A stretch of 64,000 bases of DNA. Source: Candidatus Binatia bacterium. Lineage in GTDB: Bacteria > Desulfobacterota > Binatia > UBA12015. Position 1 is the stretch's first letter, and the number at the start of each line of letters is the position of its first letter. The stretch covers positions 310,001 to 374,000 of the forward strand of contig DATCMB010000022.1 in the NCBI GenBank assembly GCA_036563615.1, given 5' to 3'. The notes under the pieces were generated by a model, which saw only the letters and a list, made by a program, of their open reading frames with translations, was not told the origin of the DNA and searched no databases. This document shows, piece by piece, positions 17,205 to 24,113 of the stretch. The translations under genes were made by a program, and so were the position numbers.

Positions 17205-17867
17205 ATGACGCCGATGCCCGAGCCTCGTCCCGACACGCTCACGACCCTCTCCGGCAGCGGCGCCACTCCGCCAACGCATGAGCAACGTCGCGCGCGGGGA
17301 GCGATCGCACCGCGTGTCCGCGTCGCCGGCGCGCTGACGGTCGCGGCGCTGCTCGGGACGCTCGCCGCCGAGGCCGCGGCGCAGGAGCGCGTCTCGCTCG
17401 AGGTCGGCACCGTGCTCGCGACCAACTCGCGCGAGCACTTCGACGCGCAGCTCGCGGGCATGCGCGACCAGCTGCAGCGGCTGTTCCGCTACAGCTCGTA
17501 CGAGCTCGTCAAGCAGGAGCAGAGCGACGTAAGCTGCGGCAAGCCCGCGACCTTCGACATCCCGGGCGGGCGGCGTCTGCGCGTGATGCCGAAGCAAGCG
17601 CGCGGCGGGCGCGTGTCGCTCAACCTCGCGCTGATGAAGGACAGCCACGTCCTGATGAACACCGACCTGACGCTCGGCAAGCGCGGGCTGATCATGGTCG
17701 GTGGGCCGCGCTACGAGAACGGGACGCTGATCATCTGGATCGGCGCGCGGCGCATGCCCGACGCGAGCGCCGTTCCGCCGGCGCTCGAGGTGCAGGGTCC
17801 GGCGGCGGCTGCTACGCAGCAGGCGGGTCCGCAGCCCGCAGGAGCGGTGACGGAATCGGTCGAATGA
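17205..17867 (+). CDS. putative exported protein in ECF sigma operon
   Basis: Unrecognised protein of about 220 residues. A basic N-terminal stretch (~residues 28-44) leads into a hydrophobic segment VAGALTVAALLGTLAAEAAA with a likely cleavage site before QERVSLE, so it is exported. The mature part has a beta-rich core (LNLALMKDSHVLMNTDLTL, GTLIIWIGARR) and an Ala/Gly/Pro-rich tail. Several starts are in frame (GTG 17196, ATG 17205, ATG 17214); 17205 is chosen. It follows the anti-sigma gene closely, and its last bases overlap the next ATG (ATGA), so it belongs to the sigma operon and may be an envelope target or sensor partner (inference). Confidence 0.7.
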   Translation: MTPMPEPRPDTLTTLSGSGATPPTHEQRRARGAIAPRVRVAGALTVAALLGTLAAEAAAQERVSLEVGTVLATNSREHFDAQLAGMRDQLQRLFRYSSYELVKQEQSDVSCGKPATFDIPGGRRLRVMPKQARGGRVSLNLALMKDSHVLMNTDLTLGKRGLIMVGGPRYENGTLIIWIGARRMPDASAVPPALEVQGPAAAATQQAGPQPAGAVTESVE

Positions 17868-18190
17868 TCCCCGAGCTTTCTTGGCAGACGTTGCTCGACG
17901 GCGTGCGCGACGCGTGGAGCGCGCTCGGGAGCGCCGTCGCGCCGGAGGGCGTCTTCACGCGCGACGCGCTCGAGCGTCTGGTGCGCCTCAGCTATCCGGT
18001 CGCGCCGTTCAACCGTCCCGAGCTGCTGGCGCCGATCCTCGGTCTCGCCGGCGTGCTTCTGAGCTTGGTGCTCGCCGGCGTCGCGGTGTCGTCGCTGCTG
18101 AGCATGGTCGCGGCGCTCCTCGCGCTCGGGCTTCTGCTGACGCGCTTCTTTGGCGTCACGCTCGAGCTCGGCGGCGCGGTCGCCAGCTGA
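17864..18190 (+). CDS. small membrane protein in ECF sigma operon
   Basis: A 108-residue protein with no recognisable family. The N-terminal 55 residues are amphipathic and polar. Two closely spaced hydrophobic segments follow (APILGLAGVLLSLVLAGVAV and SSLLSMVAALLALGLLLTRF), probably a helical hairpin in the inner membrane. ATG 17864 overlaps the previous stop as ATGA. It is the last gene of the sigma / anti-sigma / exported protein cluster, converging on sat. Function unknown. Confidence 0.65.
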   Translation: MIPELSWQTLLDGVRDAWSALGSAVAPEGVFTRDALERLVRLSYPVAPFNRPELLAPILGLAGVLLSLVLAGVAVSSLLSMVAALLALGLLLTRFFGVTLELGGAVAS

Positions 18191-18244
18191 TCCGCCGGCG
18201 CCGCGCGCGCCGCTCGTCGCTCAGAGCTCCCGCAGCTCGCGGCG

Positions 18245-19510
18245 TTACGGCCGCTGCTGCTTCATCGCCTCGGCGAGGATCCGCGCCGTGCTCTCGCGCA
18301 TGATGCGCGGGTCGACGGGCCGACCCTCGATCAGCGCCTTGCGCACGTCCTTGCCGGAGATCGACACCGGCTTCTCGTCCGGGTGGTTCTCGGTCAGGTC
18401 GACGCGCCCGATCGACTCGTAGTACGCGGCGAAGCCGACCTTGAGCGGCTTGATCTTCAGGTCGCCGGCGAGGTTCGAGAAGATCTCCTGCGCGTCGAAG
18501 TCGCCCCAGATCGCGGTGCCGTCGTGGAAGGGCGCGTCGGCGTGCTTGCGGCCGATGATGATGTCGGTGAAGCCGAAGTTCTGCCGGTAGATGGCGTGCA
18601 TCACCGCTTCCTTCGGGCCGCCGTAGAACATCTTGATGTCGAGTCCGAGGAGGATGACGCGGTCGGGCACGGACTCGCCGCGCGGACCCCACAGCGCCGG
18701 GTCGCTGTCGCCCTCGCCGAGGCCGCGCTGCGTGATCAGCGCCTCGTACGTCGCCATGCGGACGTCGGCCTTGACGTCGTCGCCCTTGGTCTCGCCGATC
18801 AGCGGGTTCAGGCAGGCGCCCGCGTTGTAGCCGGCGCGGATCAGCGTCTCGAGGCCGTAGACCAGCGCGTACTCGTGCGCGCGGTGCAGCGGGTTGCGCG
18901 TCTGGAACGCGACCACGCGCTCCCAGCCCTTCTCCGCGAGGAGCTTGCGGACCTCGCGCGGCGGCAGGACGTACTTGCCGAGCACCGGGTGCTTCGGCTG
19001 CGGCAGCACCTCGATGCGGCCGCCGATCAGGTGCGTCTTGTCGGCGTCGCCCTTCAGCACCATGTCGGCGCCAGGGTGATCGTGGCGCGGCGTCCCGTAC
19101 ACCTTCTCGAGATATTTTTGCTTGTCCCAGGGGAAGACGTCGCTGACCTCGACGACCGCGACCACCTCGCCGCGGCTGTTCTCGAGCGCCACCTTCTCGC
19201 CGCGCTCGATCTGCGCTGCGAGCTTCGCGTCGACCGGGAAGGAGAGGGGGATCGTCCAGGCGTAGCGCTGGCCGCCGCGCTCGATGTAGGCGTGGTCGAG
19301 GACCTGGTGGTACTCGGCCTCGCCCATCGGACCGGTGAGCGGGCTCAGCACGCCGTCGCCGAGCCGGTAGACCGTCGACAGATCGGCGTCCGACACGGGC
19401 ACGCGACGAAGCTTCGCGGCGTCGGCCCGGAACGCATCGATGCGCTCGGGCGCGACCATGCAGGAAACGGGCTCGGTGAGCCCGCCGTGAGGCGGGATGA
19501 GATCAGCCAT
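18245..19510 (-). CDS. sat: ATP sulfurylase (sulfate adenylyltransferase)
   Basis: Activates sulfate with ATP to adenylyl sulfate and pyrophosphate; 421 residues, the monomeric/dissimilatory-type Sat fold without an APS-kinase domain. The PUA-like N-terminal domain is followed by the catalytic domain with [15 protein letters not shown], which contains the nucleotide-binding HxxH motif, and by GRKHADAPF and [16 protein letters not shown] 19510 is set by an AGAGGG motif nine bases upstream. It is the last gene of a sulfur-transfer/cysteine operon. No APS reductase, sulfite reductase or APS kinase is in the window. Confidence 0.93.
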   Translation of the reverse strand: MADLIPPHGGLTEPVSCMVAPERIDAFRADAAKLRRVPVSDADLSTVYRLGDGVLSPLTGPMGEAEYHQVLDHAYIERGGQRYAWTIPLSFPVDAKLAAQIERGEKVALENSRGEVVAVVEVSDVFPWDKQKYLEKVYGTPRHDHPGADMVLKGDADKTHLIGGRIEVLPQPKHPVLGKYVLPPREVRKLLAEKGWERVVAFQTRNPLHRAHEYALVYGLETLIRAGYNAGACLNPLIGETKGDDVKADVRMATYEALITQRGLGEGDSDPALWGPRGESVPDRVILLGLDIKMFYGGPKEAVMHAIYRQNFGFTDIIIGRKHADAPFHDGTAIWGDFDAQEIFSNLAGDLKIKPLKVGFAAYYESIGRVDLTENHPDEKPVSISGKDVRKALIEGRPVDPRIMRESTARILAEAMKQQRP

Positions 19511-19572
19511 CGACGAAGACCCTCTGACGTGAAGTGGATTCGCTGCGCGGCTGGCGCACCGGCGCGCGGGCG

Positions 19573-20328
19573 TCAGCGGACTGCGGGACTCTGGGTCAAT
19601 ACCGGCTGCGCCGGAGGCGGGCAACCACGCGGACACGCTGCGCTCCGCTCGGGCGCGCGCTCGTCCCACGTGGCGCCGTCGGCGGCGAGCCGCAGCGCTC
19701 GGGCGACGTCGTCGGCGGGGCCGATGGCCGCGAGCCAGCGGCAGCACGCGAGCGCCGCGAGCGTTCCCGCGAGCGCGCGCTGCGCGACCTCCGCGGCGCC
19801 GCGCTCGGCCTGCGGCGTCGCCGTGACCGCGGCGGAGGCGAGGCAGGCGAGGCAGCCGTGGCCGCGTGGCAGCAGCACGACCTCGAGCGCGCCGCCGCCG
19901 TCGCGCACGGCGATGCTGCCGAGCCGCGGCGCGCCCGCGGGCAAGCAAGCCGACGCACCCGCAGACGAGGACGCCGGCTCGCGCGCGTCGTCCGCCGAGA
20001 ACGCGAGCACGACGTCGTAGGTCTCGAGCGACGCGGGCGGCTCGTCGAGCAGCCGCACCTGCGCGTCCGGGCTGCGCTCGGCGAGCGGGGCGAGCGCCAG
20101 GGCGCCGGCGTCGGCATCCGGATCCGGTCGCGAGCGGGAGGCGCTCGCCAGGCGATCGATCCGCCCCACGCCGGCGCCGGCGAGGTAGCTCAGCGCCGCG
20201 TCGGCGGCGACGCCGTCGCCCAGCGCGAGGACGCTTGCCGCGAGCAGCCGCCGCTGTCCGACGCCGCCGAGCTCACGCAGCAGGATCTGCCGGCTGTAGA
20301 GCTCGATCTGTTCGTCGGTGAGGCTCAC
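19573..20328 (-). CDS. degenerate ThiF/MoeB-like E1 subunit (probable non-catalytic partner)
   Basis: A 251-residue E1-like protein. It keeps the N-terminal helix [20 protein letters not shown], whose Arg13 matches the arginine finger (Arg14) of E. coli MoeB. The nucleotide-binding loop is degraded: [11 protein letters not shown] stands where GxGGLG is expected, and the downstream SNLxRQ and catalytic-Cys motifs are missing. Cys pairs (CLAC and CPRGC) may hold zinc. The GTG start (20328) overlaps the cysteine synthase TGA. The active-looking E1 protein in the same operon lacks exactly this N-terminal helix, so the two may form a heterodimer. Confidence 0.75.
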   Translation of the reverse strand: MSLTDEQIELYSRQILLRELGGVGQRRLLAASVLALGDGVAADAALSYLAGAGVGRIDRLASASRSRPDPDADAGALALAPLAERSPDAQVRLLDEPPASLETYDVVLAFSADDAREPASSSAGASACLPAGAPRLGSIAVRDGGGALEVVLLPRGHGCLACLASAAVTATPQAERGAAEVAQRALAGTLAALACCRWLAAIGPADDVARALRLAADGATWDERAPERSAACPRGCPPPAQPVLTQSPAVR

Positions 20329-21350
20329 TGCCCCGGCGCCAGGCGTACGTCCGGATCGCGCGCACGGCGCCCGCGCAGGTCCTCGATGCGCGGCGCGCGG
20401 TCGCGCCAGCCCTGCCAGAGGTTCGTGCTCAGATACTTGTCGCCGAAGTCGGGGAAGATGGTGACGATCTCGCCGCGCTCGAGCGTGCGCGCGAGCTTCA
20501 GCGCGGCCCAGCACGCGGCCCCCGACGACTGCCCGACGAGGATGCCTTCCTCGCGGCCGATCCGGTAGACCATGTCGTAGGCCTCGTCGGTCGGCGCCGG
20601 AATCTTCGCGTCGAGCTGCTCGCGGTGGTAGATCCCCGGCACGATCGAGCTCGCCATGTGCTTGAGCCCTTCGAGGCCGTGGAAGGCGTCGTCCGGCTCG
20701 ACCTCCACCACCTGGATCGCGGGATTGCGCTCCTTCAGGTAGCGGCCCGTCCCCATCACGGTGCCGCTCGTGCCGATCGTCGCGACGAGGTGCGTGACGC
20801 GCCCCTCGGTCTGCTGCCAGATCTCGGGACCGGTGGTCTCGTAGTGGGCGAGGGGGTTCGCCTCGTTGTTGTACTGGTCGGGCTTGAAGTAGCGCTCGGG
20901 GTCCTCCGCGATCAGCTTGCGGCACAGCCGGATGGCGCCGTCGGAGCCCTCGAGCGGGTCGCTGAGGGTGATCTTCGCCCCGTACGCCTCCATGATGCGC
21001 CGCCGCTCGACGCTCGCGTTCGCGGGCAGCACCAGCTCGACCGGGTAGCCGAGCGCCGCACCGAGCATCGCGAGCGCGATGCCGGTGTTGCCGGAGGTCG
21101 AGTCGATGATCGTCTTGCCCGGACGCAGCTCGCCGCTCTCGAGACCCTTCTGGATCATGCGGAGAGCGGGACGGTCCTTGACCGAGCCACCCGGGTTGAA
21201 GCCCTCGAGCTTCGCCCAGATGGTGACGCCGGGCGGGATGTCCGCCGCCACGCGCGTCAAGCGCAGAAGCGGCGTCTTACCGATCAGCTTGGCGACGTCA
21301 GTGGCACGAAGCGGCTGCCGGGCGCCAGGCGCGAGCGCCGCATCGCTCAG
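20325..21350 (-). CDS. cysM: cysteine synthase family protein (CysK/CysM-like), probable CTG start
   Basis: PLP-dependent beta-replacement enzyme, 341 residues. The N-terminal motif [13 protein letters not shown] and the PLP-lysine region [15 protein letters not shown] are clear, followed by [12 protein letters not shown] and [17 protein letters not shown] (phosphate-binding loops). It forms cysteine from O-acetyl- or O-phosphoserine; next to a MoaD-like carrier the sulfur donor is likely a protein thiocarboxylate, as for CysM/CysO of Mycobacterium (inference). The conserved [10 protein letters not shown] is coded upstream of the first ATG/GTG/TTG (TTG 21260), and the only sensible start is CTG 21350, overlapping the carrier's TGA as CTGA. 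Confidence 0.9.
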   Translation of the reverse strand: MSDAALAPGARQPLRATDVAKLIGKTPLLRLTRVAADIPPGVTIWAKLEGFNPGGSVKDRPALRMIQKGLESGELRPGKTIIDSTSGNTGIALAMLGAALGYPVELVLPANASVERRRIMEAYGAKITLSDPLEGSDGAIRLCRKLIAEDPERYFKPDQYNNEANPLAHYETTGPEIWQQTEGRVTHLVATIGTSGTVMGTGRYLKERNPAIQVVEVEPDDAFHGLEGLKHMASSIVPGIYHREQLDAKIPAPTDEAYDMVYRIGREEGILVGQSSGAACWAALKLARTLERGEIVTIFPDFGDKYLSTNLWQGWRDRAPRIEDLRGRRARDPDVRLAPGQ

Positions 21351-21628
21351 ACCCGACCTCCCGCGATCGCCGGGACGATCGAGATCTCGTCGCCGTCCTT
21401 CACCTTGGTGTCGAGCTGTTGCAGGAAGCGGATGTCGTCGCCGTTGACGTACAGGTTGACGAAGCGACGGACGCGCCCCTGCTCGTCGCAGATGCGCTCG
21501 CGGATGCCGGGGTAGCGCCGCTCGAGGTCGTCGACGAGCGCGCCCACGGTCGCGCCGTTACCGCTCACCGATTCGGATCCCGCGGTGAACTTGCGGAGCG
21601 GTGTCGGCACTTTGACGGTCACAGGCAT
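21347..21628 (-). CDS. MoaD/CysO-like ubiquitin-fold sulfur carrier protein
   Basis: A 93-residue beta-grasp protein that would carry sulfur as a C-terminal thiocarboxylate. The fold is visible as [28 protein letters not shown] and [12 protein letters not shown]. The usual terminal Gly-Gly is followed by two extra residues, Arg-Val, so it must be trimmed before adenylation, as for QbsE-type carriers. No JAMM/Mec peptidase is in the window. ATG 21628 lies nine bases after GGGAGG; TTG 21634 is also in frame. Adenylation would be done by the MoeB-like protein upstream and sulfur delivered to the cysteine synthase downstream. Confidence 0.88.
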   Translation of the reverse strand: MPVTVKVPTPLRKFTAGSESVSGNGATVGALVDDLERRYPGIRERICDEQGRVRRFVNLYVNGDDIRFLQQLDTKVKDGDEISIVPAIAGGRV

Positions 21629-21694
21629 TTCCAAAAGCCTCCCTTCAATAGCGGTGGATATTGACGTTGGGGGTACGTCTGCGCAAGGGCGCGC

Positions 21695-22396
21695 TCACGC
21701 GGGCGTCGGGCTCGCGGGCTGGCCGAGCGCCGCGTCGCAGGCCGGGCAGCGCGGGTTCGGACGGAGCTCGAGGGTCCGCCAGCGCAGCCGCGTGCCGTCG
21801 AGGATTGCGAGCCGGTTCGCGAGCGCGGGTCGCTCCCCCGACGCGATCCGCGCCGCCTCCGCGGCCGCCATGAGTCCGACCGCGCCCACGACCGGCCCCA
21901 GGACGCCCGCCTGCTGGCAGGTCGGCATGTCGTCGTCGGACGGCAGCTCGGGGAACAGGCAGCGCAGGCAGGCGCTGCGGCCGGGCAGGATGGTCATCAG
22001 CTGGCCGTCGAGGCCGAGCGCGCCGGCGTGCACGAGCGGCGTGCCGAGCGCGAGCGCCGTCGCGTTGAGCAGCACCTTGCTCGTCAGGTTGTCGGTGCCG
22101 TCGACGATCACGTCGTGGCCGGCGAGGAGACGCTTCGCCGACGCTTCGTCGAGGCGCTCGTCGTGCGTCGCGACCTCGAGCCCGGGGTGCCGCGCGCGCA
22201 GCCGGCGCGCCGCAGCCTCGACCTTGCGGCTCCCGACGTCGCCCGTGCCGTAGAGCGGCTGGCGCGGCAGGTTCGATGACTCGACCACGTCCGCGTCGAT
22301 CAGCGTCAGGCGGATCCCGCGGACCGCGGCGAGGGCGGCGGCCGCCGGCGCGCCGAGCCCACCGACGCCGACGATCACCACGCTGCCCGGGCTCAC
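21695..22396 (-). CDS. MoeB/ThiF-like adenylyltransferase lacking the N-terminal helix
   Basis: A 233-residue E1-like enzyme that would adenylate the C-terminus of the sulfur carrier. Visible motifs are the nucleotide loop VVIVGVGGLGAPAAAAL, LIDADVVESSNLPRQ, DGTDNLTSK, the cysteine region DMPTCQQAGVLGPVVG, and zinc cysteines CLRC and CPAC. It begins directly at the first beta strand, so the ~30-residue N-terminal helix with the RYxRQ arginine finger of normal MoeB is absent, and the codons upstream do not encode it. The GTG start overlaps bamD's TGA (GTGA). The missing helix is found in the degenerate paralogue at 19573-20328. Confidence 0.88.
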   Translation of the reverse strand: MSPGSVVIVGVGGLGAPAAAALAAVRGIRLTLIDADVVESSNLPRQPLYGTGDVGSRKVEAAARRLRARHPGLEVATHDERLDEASAKRLLAGHDVIVDGTDNLTSKVLLNATALALGTPLVHAGALGLDGQLMTILPGRSACLRCLFPELPSDDDMPTCQQAGVLGPVVGAVGLMAAAEAARIASGERPALANRLAILDGTRLRWRTLELRPNPRCPACDAALGQPASPTPA

Positions 22397-23274
22397 AGCG
22401 GCTGGGACGCGCTCGGGCGGGTGCGGCTTGGGGACAGCGGTTGCACGGGGCTCGCGACCGCGTTCGGCGACAGGCGCGCGCGCAGCGCCTGCACGGCCGC
22501 GCCGGCGCGCGGCTGCGTCGGGTGCGGCGGAGGCGCGCTCGTCGCACCTTCCCCGCCGCCGTTCGCGCCCTGCGCTTCCGCGAAGGCCGCGTCGGCGAGC
22601 TTGGCGAGGTCCTCGTCGCCGGTCGCGCGCGCGTCGGCGGCGATCAGCGCGATCGCCTCGCGCGCGGCGTCGGTCTCGGGATACGTCGCGAGCAGCGTCG
22701 CGACGCGCGTGCGACCCGCCGCGTGGTTGCCCTTCTTCAGGTAGAACTCGGCGACGTAGAGCTCGCGCGCCGCCAGGTGCTCGCGCACCTCGCGCAGCTC
22801 CTCGCGCGCGCGGTTCGCGTACTCCGACTCCGGGTAGCGGAGGATCACGCTCTCGAAGCGCGCGTGCGCGTTCGCGGCCGCGTTGAGGTCGCGGTCGATG
22901 GTGTCCATCTGCGCCATGTACGCCTTGCCGATGTTGAACTCGACCTCCGGCAGACGCGGGCTCGTCGGATGCATGCGCTGGAAGTCGGAGAAGGCGGCGA
23001 TCGCCTCGGCGTAGGAGCCGTCCGCGAAGTGCGCCTCCGCGATGCGCAGCTCGACTTCCTCGGCACGCGGATCGAGCGGGTAGTGGTCGAGCAGATACTT
23101 GTAGGTCGCGATCGAGATTCCGTAGTTGCCGTCGACGAAATCTTGCGTCGCCTGACGGTAGAGCTCGTCGGGCGGAGCGACCTGGACCTTGCTACCTCCG
23201 CACGCCGTCGCCGCCCCGAGGGCGAGCGCGCACAGCACGCGCGAAACGTCTCGCTTTGGAGAGGGTCGGCGCAT
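22393..23274 (-). CDS. bamD: outer-membrane assembly lipoprotein BamD
   Basis: A 293-residue lipoprotein of the BAM complex that scaffolds BamA for beta-barrel insertion. The signal ends at GAATAC with the lipid-attached Cys near residue 25. Five TPR-like helical pairs follow (for example ELYRQATQDFVDGNYGISIA, AFSDFQRMHPTSPRLPEVEF, RFESVILRYPESEYANRA). The last ~60 residues are Ala/Pro-rich and probably disordered, making it longer than E. coli BamD (245 residues). ATG 23274 lies only 17 bases from the divergent transporter gene, and its promoter (23311-23282) predicts transcription starting at or next to the ATG. Confidence 0.88.
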   Translation of the reverse strand: MRRPSPKRDVSRVLCALALGAATACGGSKVQVAPPDELYRQATQDFVDGNYGISIATYKYLLDHYPLDPRAEEVELRIAEAHFADGSYAEAIAAFSDFQRMHPTSPRLPEVEFNIGKAYMAQMDTIDRDLNAAANAHARFESVILRYPESEYANRAREELREVREHLAARELYVAEFYLKKGNHAAGRTRVATLLATYPETDAAREAIALIAADARATGDEDLAKLADAAFAEAQGANGGGEGATSAPPPHPTQPRAGAAVQALRARLSPNAVASPVQPLSPSRTRPSASQPL

Positions 23275-23284
23275 GCGCTAGACG
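23256..23284 (+). promoter_or_regulatory. candidate promoter of ECF transporter operon
   Basis: TTGGAG (23256-23261), 17-base spacer, TAGACG (23279-23284), lying inside the start of bamD. Predicted +1 is at about 23291, next to ATG 23292, implying a leaderless transcript if that ATG is used. Confidence 0.4.
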
Positions 23285-23311
23285 GTAGTGAATGCCTCGC
23301 GGCCCAGTCAA
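23282..23311 (-). promoter_or_regulatory. candidate promoter of bamD operon
   Basis: TTGACT (23311-23306), 18-base spacer, TACCGT (23287-23282), lying inside the start of the divergent transporter gene. Predicted +1 is at about 23275, at the bamD ATG (23274). Confidence 0.5.
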
Positions 23312-24113
23312 ACAGCCGGTCGTCGCCGGGCTGACGGGCGGCGAGCTGCTCGGCATGTGGTCGAACACGCGCATGGTCGTGTTCGCCGCGATGTCGGCTT
23401 CGCTGTACGCCGCGATCCTGATTCCGTTCAAGGTGATCCCGCTGATCCCCGGGATCACCGAGCTGCGTCCCGCGAACGCGGTGCCGGTGATCTGCTCGTT
23501 CTTGTTCGGTCCCGCGGCCGGCTGGGGCGCGGCGATCGGCAACGCGATCGGCGACACGTTCGGCGGGCTCGGACCGGGCGACCTGTTCGGCTTCGTCGGC
23601 AACTTGCTCTACGGTCTCGCGCCGTACCGGGTCTGGCGCGCGCTCGGCGGCGGACGGCCGCTACCGGTGGACGCCGCCGGCTGGGCGCGCTTCTTCGTCA
23701 GCGTGCTCGCCGGCGCGGCGCTGTGCGCGCTCGTCGTCGGCTGGGGACTCAACCTGCTCGGCTTCGTGCCGTTCCCCGTGCTGGGCAACGTCGTGCTGCT
23801 GAACAACCTGCTCGCCGCCGGGATCCTCGCGCCGCTCGTGCTGCGGCAGATCTACCCGCGCGTCGAGCGCGCGCGACTGCTGTTCGACGACGTGCTCGAG
23901 GTGCGGCCGCCCGGACGGGTCCGCACGACTCTTGGCTTGACGCTGCTGTTCGTCGGCGCCTGCGGCGGGCTCGTCGCCGGCAACCTCGCGGCGACCGGCG
24001 CGTGGCAGCCGCCGTGGGTCGAGCCCAGCGGCTCGCCGACGCTCGCGCCCGAGGTCGGCTTCGGGGTCGCACCGTTCGTCGCGCTCGCCGCGCTCGGTCT
24101 CCTGCTCCTGTGA
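23292..24113 (+). CDS. ECF transporter substrate-binding (S) component, QueT-like
   Basis: A 273-residue integral membrane protein with about seven hydrophobic segments. The first part (RMVVFAAMSASLYAAILIPF, ITELRPANAVPVICSFLFGP, GNAIGDTFGG) fits S components of the QueT-like group, which bind a small vitamin or precursor with high affinity. Its ligand cannot be read from sequence; queuosine precursor or another vitamin is possible. ATG 23292 is used, but ATG 23355 (MWSNTRMVV) would give a more usual N-terminus. The stop overlaps the ATPase start (GTGA), so S, A-A' and T form one operon. Confidence 0.8.
   Translation: MPRGPVKQPVVAGLTGGELLGMWSNTRMVVFAAMSASLYAAILIPFKVIPLIPGITELRPANAVPVICSFLFGPAAGWGAAIGNAIGDTFGGLGPGDLFGFVGNLLYGLAPYRVWRALGGGRPLPVDAAGWARFFVSVLAGAALCALVVGWGLNLLGFVPFPVLGNVVLLNNLLAAGILAPLVLRQIYPRVERARLLFDDVLEVRPPGRVRTTLGLTLLFVGACGGLVAGNLAATGAWQPPWVEPSGSPTLAPEVGFGVAPFVALAALGLLLL

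Noticed and set aside
21658-21686. Promoter for the sulfur-carrier gene
   Set aside because: TTGCGC-N17-CAATAT has good spacing, but the -10 is a poor match; it could be chance.
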